DNA of 13,127 nucleotides from NCBI RefSeq assembly GCF_900199545.1, contig NZ_LT962671.1:1407271-1420397 (forward strand). Direction: 5' to 3'. A program made the position numbers and the translations under genes. Positions 1-5,967 of this stretch are shown here, one piece after another. Position 1 is the first letter of the stretch; each line of letters opens with the position of its first letter. Source of the DNA: Raoultibacter massiliensis (lineage in GTDB: Bacteria > Actinomycetota > Coriobacteriia > Coriobacteriales > Eggerthellaceae). The notes beneath the pieces were generated by a model. It worked only from the letters and a program-made list of their open reading frames with translations, was not told where the DNA came from and ran no database searches.

Positions 1-872
1 TCAGGCGCGAGCTGCCCGAGGCGACCGTCTACGTGTACGACAACAACTCCTCCGACGGCACGGCGGACATCGCGCGGGCGCGCGGGGCCGTCGTGAGGCG
101 CGAGCCGCGCCAGGGCAAGGGCAACGTCGTGCGCCAGATGCTGCGCGACGTGGACGCCGACTACTACGTCATGGTCGACGGCGACGACACCTACCCCGCC
201 GAGGCCGCCCGCGAGCTGCTCGCGCCCCTCGTCGCCGACGAGGCCGACATGGCCGTCGGCGACCGGCTCTCCAACGGCACCTACGGCGAGGAGAACGACC
301 GGGCCTTCCACGGCTTCGGCAACGACCTCGTGCGCCGCCTCATCAAGGCGATCTACGGCTTCGAGTTCTCCGACGTCATGACCGGCTACCGCGCCTTCAA
401 CTACGCGTTCGCCAAGACGATGCCCGTGCTCTCCCCCGCCTTCGAGATAGAGACGGAGCTCTCCATCCACGCGGTCGACAAGCGCTGGAGGATCGCGGAG
501 GTGCCCGTGGCCTACCGCGACCGGCCCGAGGGCTCGGAGAGCAAGCTCGACACCTTCTCCGACGGGACGAAGGTGCTGCTCACCATCGCCTCGCTGTTCA
601 AGGACTACCGCCCGCTCGCGCTGTTCTCGTGGGTGGCGCTCGCCCTGTGCGCCCTCGGGCTGTTCTTCGGGGTGCCCGTGATCGTGGAGTTCGCGCAGAC
701 GGGCCTCGTGCCCAAGCTGCCCTCGGCGCTGCTCGCCGTGGCCTTCGTGTTCGCGGGGCTCCTGAGCTTCTCGTGCGGGCTCATCCTCGACACGGTGGTC
801 AAGGGCAACCGCAAGGCCTACGAGCTCGAGGTGACGAGGGTCTACGAGGAGAAGAGGCGGCGGAAGGGCTAG
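1..872 (+). CDS. Family 2 glycosyltransferase, membrane-attached (5' end outside the window)
   Basis: The reading frame is open from the window edge (first full codon at base 3) to TAG at 870-872, so the true start lies upstream. The visible protein (about 289 residues) begins inside the GT-A nucleotide-sugar fold: VYVYDNNSSDGT, then QGKGNV, then the acidic metal-binding stretch MVDGDDTYP, then the acceptor-site region DVMTGYRAF. Two hydrophobic segments follow near the C-terminus (about LALFSWVALALCALGLFFG and LLAVAFVFAGLLSFSCG), and a basic tail ends the protein. This matches GT2 enzymes that load a sugar onto a polyprenyl phosphate or a surface glycan at the inner face of the membrane; donor and acceptor cannot be read. 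All glutamate codons I read are GAG, unlike the mixed GAA/GAG use of the genes to the right, suggesting a different origin or constraint. Family call is firm; substrate unknown. Confidence 0.88.
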   Translation, partial: RRELPEATVYVYDNNSSDGTADIARARGAVVRREPRQGKGNVVRQMLRDVDADYYVMVDGDDTYPAEAARELLAPLVADEADMAVGDRLSNGTYGEENDRAFHGFGNDLVRRLIKAIYGFEFSDVMTGYRAFNYAFAKTMPVLSPAFEIETELSIHAVDKRWRIAEVPVAYRDRPEGSESKLDTFSDGTKVLLTIASLFKDYRPLALFSWVALALCALGLFFGVPVIVEFAQTGLVPKLPSALLAVAFVFAGLLSFSCGLILDTVVKGNRKAYELEVTRVYEEKRRRKG

Positions 873-927
873 GGCGCAGCCGCGCTGTCAGATTCGCCGC
901 ATGCCGGCCGCGTCGATGCGGCGGCGG

Positions 928-968
928 GTGCGGTTGGATTCCCGATGTCCGCTTCCGCACTGTTTTTT
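928..968 (+). terminator. Probable intrinsic terminator of the glycosyltransferase gene
   Basis: GTGCGG (928-933) pairs with CCGCAC (955-960) across a 21-base loop and is followed by TGTTTTTT. A second perfect 8-bp stem, CGCCGCAT (895-902) with ATGCGGCG (916-923), lies just upstream without a T-run. Together they make a plausible transcription end 25-95 bases after the stop codon. The long loop lowers certainty. Confidence 0.5.
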
Positions 969-1239
969 CCGCCGTCGCTGGATCGATGGTATCAAACCCG
1001 CAGGTCAAAAGTTAGGTCTATCTTTCTCCTTCAAGAGCGAGGAAAATGAATTTTTGGGTGCGTTTTCCACGGCGGCAAAAGGCACTCGATGTACGCAATA
1101 ACTATTGGTTTCACAGCAGTACGGTCAAACACGGGCTTCCAACCGCCATCCGCCGTTCGCGTCGACATGCCGATGCCCGCACGGCAGCGTACATTGCTTG
1201 GTGCGGCAAGTTTTTTCGCGCCGAAGCGCAAACGTGCAG
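969..1239. other. Gene-free spacer with a lower-GC segment
   Basis: No convincing gene lies here. The in-frame extension of the transporter ORF back to 1046 reads as non-membrane, low-quality sequence and no ribosome binding site supports it. About 990-1130 is clearly richer in A and T than its surroundings (runs such as GGTCAAAAGTTAGG and GAAAATGAATTTTTGG), and the base composition changes sharply from that of the glycosyltransferase gene. It may be a remnant or an interspersed non-coding element; I cannot tell which. Confidence 0.4.
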
Positions 1240-1252
1240 TAGAATGTCTGCC
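1240..1252 (+). promoter_or_regulatory. Candidate -10 box for a leaderless transporter mRNA
   Basis: TAGAAT (1240-1245) ends seven bases before ATG 1253, so a transcript starting at the usual distance would begin at or beside that ATG. No Shine-Dalgarno sequence precedes the ATG, which fits leaderless translation. No good -35 box is visible. Confidence 0.45.
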
Positions 1253-2182
1253 ATGCGTGCAAGTCCCCTGAAATACGCCCTCATCGTCTTTCTGGCAGGA
1301 GCCAGCTACGGCGTCATGGCCACGACGGTCAAGTTCGCGTACCGCGAGGGGTTCGCCTGGACGCAAACAGCCGCAAGCCAAGCGTGCTTCGGCCTGTTCA
1401 TCTTCGCCGCGGTGTTTATCGTGCGGTCCCTTCTCGGCAAGAAAGGCGTCAAGCTCACGCCCCGCAGCGTGATACGGCTGCTCGGTCTGGGCATGACGAC
1501 CTGCACGACCTGCCTGCTGTACAACTATTCGCTCACGATGCTTCCCGTATCGGTCGCCATAACGCTTTTGTTCCAATTCACCTGGATCGGCATGGTCATC
1601 CAGATCGCAACTACGCGCCGAGCCCCGAAGCCCGCCGAAATCGCCGCCGCGCTTACCATCCTCGGGGGAACCTTCCTCGCAAGCGGCATTTTCGAAGCCG
1701 ATTTGAATCCCGATCTGAATCCGCTCGGCATCGCATGCGGACTCCTTTCGGCGATCAGCTGCGCCGCATTCGTTTATCTTTCGGGCAAAATCGAAACGTC
1801 GATGCCTTCCATTCAAAGGGGGCTCATCGTATGCTGCGGAGCCTCCATTCTCGCGCTCATCGCCTGCCCCGATTACTTCGTTTCGGGTGCCATCCAAGCG
1901 GGAATCTGGAAATACGGCCTCGTGCTCGGCTTTTTCGGGCTGTTCGCCCCGGTCATCCTCTTCGGCATCGGAACCCCCCACCTGCCGGCAGGCATATCGA
2001 CCATCATGGCATCGTCGGAACTGCCTGCGGCGATACTCATTTCGGTATTCATCCTGCAAGAGCCCATCAGCCTGCTGCAGGCAGCGGGCGTCGTCGTCAT
2101 CCTCGTCGGCGTCGTCATTTCGCAGCTGCCCAATCTGTTGCAAGGAGCCGGTCGGCAACGAAAGGGCGGCCTCGCAAAATAA
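1253..2182 (+). CDS. DMT-superfamily transporter (EamA family)
   Basis: A 309-residue, highly hydrophobic protein with about ten membrane segments arranged as two EamA repeats (roughly residues 7-140 and 155-298). The first helix carries the typical FLAGASYGVMATTVKFAY pattern; the second half ends with SSELPAAILISVFILQEPIS and a final helix, the usual C-terminal signature of the family, followed by a short basic tail. Members export or import small metabolites such as amino acids, nucleosides or drugs; the substrate cannot be read. I chose ATG 1253 because it lies seven bases past TAGAAT; ATG 1244 overlaps that box and would add three residues. Longer in-frame starts add non-membrane sequence with no ribosome site. 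It stands alone, with terminator-like signals on both sides. Family call sure, start moderately sure. Confidence 0.9.
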   Translation: MRASPLKYALIVFLAGASYGVMATTVKFAYREGFAWTQTAASQACFGLFIFAAVFIVRSLLGKKGVKLTPRSVIRLLGLGMTTCTTCLLYNYSLTMLPVSVAITLLFQFTWIGMVIQIATTRRAPKPAEIAAALTILGGTFLASGIFEADLNPDLNPLGIACGLLSAISCAAFVYLSGKIETSMPSIQRGLIVCCGASILALIACPDYFVSGAIQAGIWKYGLVLGFFGLFAPVILFGIGTPHLPAGISTIMASSELPAAILISVFILQEPISLLQAAGVVVILVGVVISQLPNLLQGAGRQRKGGLAK

Positions 2183-2186
2183 GCGC

Positions 2187-2224
2187 GCGGCGCCGTATGC
2201 ACTCGCCGCCCGCAACGCGATTTT
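2187..2224 (+). terminator. Weak terminator candidate after the transporter gene
   Basis: GCGGCG (2187-2192) pairs with CGCCGC (2204-2209) over an 11-base loop five bases after the stop codon. The nearest T-run (TTTT, 2221-2224) is 11 bases beyond the stem, further than is usual, so this is tentative. Confidence 0.3.
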
Positions 2225-2270
2225 CCCCAAAGAGCCCTCTTCACCGCGGCCAAGTATGATCTTCCATTTC

Positions 2271-2291
2271 AAAAAAGCCATCCGAAATGGC
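2271..2291 (-). terminator. Leftward intrinsic terminator at the left end of the inverted-repeat element
   Basis: Read on the minus strand, GCCAT, loop TTCGG, ATGGC is followed directly by TTTTTT (the A-run at 2271-2276 of the plus strand). The UUCGG loop and six-base U-run are good terminator features, although the stem is only 5 bp. No minus-strand gene lies immediately to the right, so it would stop transcripts crossing the element. Confidence 0.5.
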
Positions 2292-2442
2292 GGTCAAGGC
2301 AAGCTTCTGCCACCTTTGTCGCGTCCGAAGAGCATCTCAATCAGCGTTTGCGCAGGTCGCAAAAACCAGAACCCCAAGAAAGCCGGCGAAGAGGCCCGTT
2401 TCGGCCCGAATTCTCGACAGAAGCTTAGCTTGACCGCCATTT
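2285..2442. repeat. 158-bp element bounded by 25-bp inverted repeats
   Basis: The left arm (2285-2309, core ATGGCGGTCAAG then AAGCTTCTG) and the right arm (2418-2442, core CAGAAGCTT then CTTGACCGCCAT) are inverted copies, differing only at the two adjacent middle positions. They flank 108 bases that encode no recognisable protein. The left arm overlaps a leftward terminator and the right arm a rightward one. The design suggests either a MITE-like repeat or a large structured RNA or DNA element; no target-site duplication is evident. The inverted repeat is directly visible; its function is unknown. Confidence 0.7.
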
Positions 2443-2454
2443 TCAGGCGGTTTT
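2433..2454 (+). terminator. Rightward intrinsic terminator at the right end of the inverted-repeat element
   Basis: ACCGCC (2433-2438), a seven-base loop, GGCGGT (2446-2451), then a T-run (TTTT at 2451-2454). It overlaps the right arm and would stop rightward transcripts, including any read-through from the transporter gene. Confidence 0.55.
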
Positions 2455-2486
2455 CTCCGAGGAAGGCCGCGGGCGAAAGAAGCCGC

Positions 2487-2551
2487 ATCCGCGTTTGCGC
2501 CCGCACCTAGAAGAGGCCGCATCCGCACTTGCATCCGCGCTTGCATCCGCG
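2487..2551. repeat. Short 12-bp tandem repeat (ATCCGCnnTTGC)
   Basis: ATCCGCACTTGC (2521-2532) is followed at once by ATCCGCGCTTGC (2533-2544) and a partial third copy, ATCCGCG (2545-2551). A separated copy, ATCCGCGTTTGC, lies at 2487-2498. The rest of 2455-2776 shows no gene I would support. The array may be slippage debris or a protein-binding cluster. Confidence 0.5.
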
Positions 2552-2795
2552 AACCCGCGATCTCGACGACCGCCCTTTCGCAAACGCGCGTTGCCGGCCG
2601 ATCGCAAAGCAGGCGTCCGGCCTCCGTTCAACCATCGCTGCCCCACGCCGGGATCACCTCGCCCCGCACCAACCTGACAGGTCGGTAAAATTGCAAACAA
2701 CTTGGCGACATGCTGTGGCACAATGAACGAAACGGCAACGCGAGCGCATTCGCGCATCGAGCGAAACGAAGCAGAAAAGGAGCATGCGACCGCTC

Positions 2796-3167
2796 ATGGC
2801 CCAGATCCATTTGAACATACAGCAGGAAATGGAGCTCATCCGTCTCATCGAGTTCGAGCGCGCCAAGAGCGCGACAGCCGAGGGCCGAGGCCGCAGGTGC
2901 GCATTCCCCTACCGACCCGATAACCAGCTGCAAGGAGAACTCGTATCGCTGGGCGCCCTCGCCCTCATGCCTCAAACCGCCCCCGACGGCACAACCGAGC
3001 CCGTTGTGACGATAACCTCGGCCGGCTACTCTTTCTTTACGGAAAAAGCCCGCAGAGAACGCGAACTGCGCCGCCAGCAAAGACGCGACTACCTGCTCGT
3101 GCTCATCTCGGGAGCATTCGCCATGCTGTGCACGGTCATCGGGTTCCTCATCGGCAGGATGGCCTAG
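2796..3167 (+). CDS. Small single-pass membrane protein, possible winged-helix remnant
   Basis: A 123-residue protein I do not recognise as a named family. Residues 1-85 look soluble: an N-terminal helix (QQEMELIRLIEFERAK), then GELVSLGALALM and a strand pair ending VTITSAGYSFFTEKA. That layout resembles the C-terminal half of winged-helix folds, in which an 'LT..G..F' segment closes the wing. A charged stretch rich in Arg and Glu (about 84-98) precedes one membrane helix (about 99-119, LVLISGAFAMLCTVIGFLIG), so the soluble part is probably cytoplasmic. AAGGAG at 2777-2782 lies 13 bases before ATG 2796 but only one base before in-frame ATG 2784, so I prefer 2796; neither spacing is ideal. It stands alone, and its function is unknown. 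Confidence 0.65.
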   Translation: MAQIHLNIQQEMELIRLIEFERAKSATAEGRGRRCAFPYRPDNQLQGELVSLGALALMPQTAPDGTTEPVVTITSAGYSFFTEKARRERELRRQQRRDYLLVLISGAFAMLCTVIGFLIGRMA

Positions 3168-3187
3168 GTTAAAAGCAGCGAGTCGAA

Positions 3188-3202
3188 CGAGAGGACCTCT
3201 CG
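3188..3202. repeat. 15-bp palindrome (CGAGAGG-A-CCTCTCG)
   Basis: Two perfect 7-base half-sites around a single A, located 20 bases after the stop codon of the small membrane protein. It could add to the terminator at 3227-3244 or be a protein site. Confidence 0.4.
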
Positions 3203-3226
3203 CCCGAAGCCCCGGAAAAGCAGAAC

Positions 3227-3244
3227 GGGCGCCCGAAGGCGCCC
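3227..3244 (-). terminator. Terminator between the membrane-protein gene and tRNA-Glu
   Basis: GGGCGCC, loop CGAA (TTCG on the minus strand), GGCGCCC: a perfect 7-bp stem. On the minus strand it is followed by GTTCTGCTTTT, fitting the end of the tRNA transcript 12 bases past the CCA. It may also stop the convergent plus-strand gene. Confidence 0.65.
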
Positions 3245-3255
3245 GCAGATTTCGA

Positions 3256-3330
3256 TGGTGCCCCCAACGGGAATCGAACCCGTGTCTCAGCCTTGAAAGG
3301 GCCGCGTCCTAACCTCTAGACTATGGGGAC
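3256..3330 (-). tRNA. tRNA-Glu (anticodon UUC)
   Basis: On the minus strand the acceptor stem GTCCCCA pairs with TGGGGGC (one G-U pair), followed by discriminator A and an encoded CCA (3256-3258). The D arm contains TAGTCTAGAGGTTAGGAC. The anticodon stem CGGCC/GGCTG encloses loop CTTTCAA with anticodon TTC (plus-strand GAA at 3295-3297). The T arm is ACGGG-TTCGATT-CCCGT. The molecule is 75 nt including CCA. It decodes GAA and GAG. I see no strong promoter in the 188 bases upstream, so it may be transcribed together with the zinc-ribbon gene before it. Confidence 0.97.
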
Positions 3331-3518
3331 GTGCTCGCATTCGGTTTCTATCCCGAAAAAGCAGCTTGAACATTATTACAAAGCCCCATCGGGAATGCAA
3401 GAGAAAATATCGGCAGTTCAGAAAATCAGGGGACGGGACCCGAAATCTCCCGAAATGCCAGAAAGGAGCCGCCCTGCTCGGAAGCCGCGCGCACGGGACC
3501 CGAGAAAGAAACGCCGCC

Positions 3519-3950
3519 TTACGATTTGGTGGTAAACGAGTTTTTGCACTTGGGGCACGACACCCTCACCGTGCCCTTGCCCTTCGGAACGCGCAGGCTC
3601 TGACCGCACTGCTTGCACGTATAGATGCGATGCGTCTTGTGGTAGGCCTTCCATTCCTTGAAACGCGCGTACCCGTGGCGAAGTGGCGCAGTGACCTTGG
3701 TGCGAACGCCAACGTAGATGCGGTTTTCCTTGTAGCGATTCCCCGTTTTTCGCGAGAACACGCGAAAATAGCAGTAGGCGATGCCGGCGAAGGCGATGAC
3801 GATGAGCACCTGACTCGCAGCTGCGTCGCTCACGAACACGCTCGCAAGCATGAACAGGAAGGCCGCGAACAGCGCAAAGCGCGAAAGGTCGTCCGGGCCG
3901 TTACGCCCGATCATAAACTGCTGAAACTTCTGTCCGAACTTCTGAAACAT
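3519..3950 (-). CDS. Membrane protein with C-terminal zinc ribbon
   Basis: A 143-residue protein. Residues 1-23 are polar and begin MFQKFGQKFQQFMIG. Two membrane helices follow (about 24-42 and 46-64) joined by a very short turn, then a basic linker (65-108). The C-terminal zinc ribbon has the knuckles CKQC (Cys112, Cys115) and CPKC (Cys132, Cys135), 16 residues apart, with the family-typical SLRVPKGKG between them. Such ribbons bind one zinc ion and usually contact nucleic acid or protein; with both termini likely cytoplasmic, the ribbon would sit under the membrane. GAGAAGG about four bases before the ATG supports the start. Its left neighbour in the same direction is tRNA-Glu, 188 bases on. 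No specific function is known to me for this arrangement, but similar proteins are common in Coriobacteriia and Firmicutes. Confidence 0.85.
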   Translation of the reverse strand: MFQKFGQKFQQFMIGRNGPDDLSRFALFAAFLFMLASVFVSDAAASQVLIVIAFAGIAYCYFRVFSRKTGNRYKENRIYVGVRTKVTAPLRHGYARFKEWKAYHKTHRIYTCKQCGQSLRVPKGKGTVRVSCPKCKNSFTTKS

Positions 3951-4090
3951 GATGCCTTCTCAAAGTCGTGTCGCGGCGGCCGGCGTTGCCGAATCCATCG
4001 TTGCCGAGCATGGTTTCGCTCTGTACGGGCAAAACGGCGTTGGCAGGCAGCCGCCGATCCGACCGCACCCGTATCCGACCGAGCGCGAAC

Positions 4091-4128
4091 GCGCGCCGCA
4101 TGCACGAGCCCGAGTTTACGCGGCGCGC
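4091..4128 (-). terminator. GC-rich hairpin after the LuxR-type regulator gene
   Basis: GCGCGCCGC (4091-4099) and GCGGCGCGC (4120-4128) form a perfect 9-bp stem around a 20-base loop in the 271-bp gap between the regulator stop and the zinc-ribbon start. No T-run follows on either strand, so termination is uncertain. I see no gene in this gap. Confidence 0.35.
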
Positions 4129-4221
4129 CCCGTTCATTGCGATTACGTAGTCTAGCTGCACGCAAGGGCAGCGAACCTGCGATTTTTCGCCCGTCACCTT
4201 TTCGTAAGAATCCGTACGTCG

Positions 4222-5682
4222 TCAGGAGTACAAGCCGAGCAGTTCTATGAGTTCGTCGCGCGAATGGATATCGAGCTTGCGATAGATATGGCGAATATGC
4301 GTTTTGGCGGTGCCGTTCGCGATGAAAAGTTCCTTTTCGATGGAGCCTACCGTCTTGCGCTGCGCAAGCAGCAAAAGAACTTCCTCTTCGCGCTGCGAAA
4401 GCTGGTATCGCTTGGCAGCCTCGTGGCAGCGGTTCGCAAGCTCCTGCTTCTTGACGATGGCGCTATCGCCTTCGGCATCCAAGCCCCCGAGAAAGGTCAC
4501 GCCCCATCTGCTCGACAGCTCCTTTTCGGAGAAGAGGATCATCGTAAGCGCCACAACAAGCAGGATCACGATCGCGTTGAGGACGAATTCCGAAGACACG
4601 CCCGCGATCTCAAGCGACCCCAACGCCGTCTCGGTCTCTCTGCCGAGCAGGCTGAACAGCGCGCGCACGCCGCGCTCGATGCCGAACAGCCAGATCGCCG
4701 ATATCCCGTAGCGATAGCTCATGTTCGCAAGGATCAGCATGATAAGGATGGAAAACGCCGTGTAAGAAGCGGTTACGCAAAAATCAGCTGCTGCGTTACT
4801 GAGGAAGCCGAGGCTCGGCAACACGAGAAACGCCGCCACCATAAGCGGCAAGGCAATGCGGTAGATCGCCCCGAAATCGAAACGGCCGCCGCGTGCGACG
4901 ATGCCCGCAAACACCGCAAGCGCCACCGCCACGGTTCCGAATGCCGAGTGCGGGCCGAAGGGCCCCGCGTACATCGAGGACTCCTTGAGCCCGTAGGCAA
5001 ACGCATAGATGGCCATCAAAAGCACGGGCTTCCACGGAAACGAGAATTTGCCCCCAAGGGCGCGGGGAAGCTCGCTTTCGGGCAGTGAGCGGAACCCCAA
5101 AGCCAGGCACACGAGCGAGACGGGGGGCATCGAAAGGGCTGCAGCGAACAGCCACGGATACAGAAACCCCCTGCAGATGTACAGAACGACCGCCGCAACG
5201 ATGATCGAGGCGGAATAGTACAGGGCGACCCTGACGGGGTTCAAGCACCCGTACAGCTCGGACCAGAACAGGATGACGAGCGCGATGCCGAATCCCCCGA
5301 GGACAGCCGCAGGGGTCGCAACGACGGGGGCGAGGTCGGGTGCGTACATCGATGAGAAAACACCGAGAGTAGAAGCGACGAGCGCCACTCCGGCGCACCA
5401 ATGCAGCGATCGCCTGCTGAAGAACGCCCCGAGCCTTTTCGAAGCGAAGGCGCACGCGAACAGAGTGACGATCATGGCTATGTCGAACACGTTGTGACCC
5501 GCGTACTGCGCCGTGGGAAACTCGACGAACGATCCCACGAACACGACCTCTATCCAAGCGCGATACACCCCGAGCCCGAGAAAGAACAACGGTATGTGGG
5601 GCAGCCGATCGATCAGCCCGCCCCGGGCGAGTGCGGGCCCGTCTTCTGCAACATCTTGCCTCTCGGCTCTCTGCTCTGTCAC
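4222..5682 (-). CDS. LuxR-type regulator with N-terminal multi-pass membrane domain
   Basis: A 486-residue protein. From about residue 28 to 380 it is almost continuously hydrophobic, with roughly twelve membrane helices in an MFS-like pattern. A linker (about 381-425) leads to a C-terminal LuxR helix-turn-helix (about 426-483): LSQREEEVLLLLAQRKT, SIEKELFIANGTAKTHIRHIYRKLDI, the classic GerE/LuxR layout. Such one-component membrane regulators are abundant in Eggerthellaceae, where they commonly lie beside reductase genes and are thought to sense a substrate at the membrane. Here it faces the Tat flavoprotein gene, which is the likely target. The start is GTG 5682: an in-frame TGA lies eight codons upstream, so no longer start is possible. 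GGGATGGGATC just before GTG is a modest ribosome site. The inducer is unknown. Confidence 0.92.
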   Translation of the reverse strand: MTEQRAERQDVAEDGPALARGGLIDRLPHIPLFFLGLGVYRAWIEVVFVGSFVEFPTAQYAGHNVFDIAMIVTLFACAFASKRLGAFFSRRSLHWCAGVALVASTLGVFSSMYAPDLAPVVATPAAVLGGFGIALVILFWSELYGCLNPVRVALYYSASIIVAAVVLYICRGFLYPWLFAAALSMPPVSLVCLALGFRSLPESELPRALGGKFSFPWKPVLLMAIYAFAYGLKESSMYAGPFGPHSAFGTVAVALAVFAGIVARGGRFDFGAIYRIALPLMVAAFLVLPSLGFLSNAAADFCVTASYTAFSILIMLILANMSYRYGISAIWLFGIERGVRALFSLLGRETETALGSLEIAGVSSEFVLNAIVILLVVALTMILFSEKELSSRWGVTFLGGLDAEGDSAIVKKQELANRCHEAAKRYQLSQREEEVLLLLAQRKTVGSIEKELFIANGTAKTHIRHIYRKLDIHSRDELIELLGLYS

Positions 5683-5729
5683 GATCCCATCCCGTCGATC
5701 AACGCCTCAGCCGTCCTCTCGTCGCTGCC

Positions 5730-5758
5730 ATTGTATCGGAAAGCGCTGCGCGAACCAA
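5730..5758 (-). promoter_or_regulatory. Promoter of the LuxR-type regulator gene
   Basis: On the minus strand TTGGTT (5758-5753), a 17-base spacer, then TACAAT (5735-5730). Spacing is ideal and both boxes are close to consensus. Transcription would begin near 5723, giving a leader of about 40 bases before GTG 5682. Confidence 0.6.
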
Positions 5759-5804
5759 CCGCCCGCCGCGTACAAATCTCATAGATTCTCTTGTTTTACC
5801 TGTT

Positions 5805-5845
5805 CATCATAGGGTGATGCGAGGGGGTTATCGAAATCATCCCCC
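5805..5845. promoter_or_regulatory. Candidate operators between regulator and flavoprotein genes
   Basis: Two dyads lie in the divergent gap: CATCA (5805-5809) with TGATG (5815-5819), five bases apart, and GGGGG (5823-5827) with CCCCC (5841-5845), 13 bases apart, followed by ATTTTT. The motif ATCAT recurs in both. Dyads of this size suit dimeric LuxR-family proteins. No clear -35/-10 pair for the flavoprotein gene is visible. Assignment is by position and symmetry only. Confidence 0.35.
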
Positions 5846-5967
5846 ATTTTTCCCAACGGACGAATGACGGCTTTGCCCGATCCGCGTAGAGTTCTGCCCA
5901 AGGGCGCAACGGCGCCGCACATCACCACCAGCACGAGCTTCGTGCTTCACGATTCAAGGAGGAGACC

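Noticed and set aside
1031..2281. Long minus-strand ORF (416 codons) opposite the transporter
   Set aside because: Its translation is low-complexity, rich in Asp, Glu, Arg and Gly without domains, while the plus strand shows a clear ten-helix EamA transporter. It is a shadow of GC-rich codon bias.
2487..2551. CRISPR-like array
   Set aside because: Repeats are 12 bp and directly abutting with no unique spacers, and no cas gene is present.
3366..4250. Plus-strand ORF (294 codons) over the zinc-ribbon gene
   Set aside because: Antisense to a gene with two membrane helices, paired Cys knuckles and a good ribosome site; the translation is Arg/Ala-rich with no domain.
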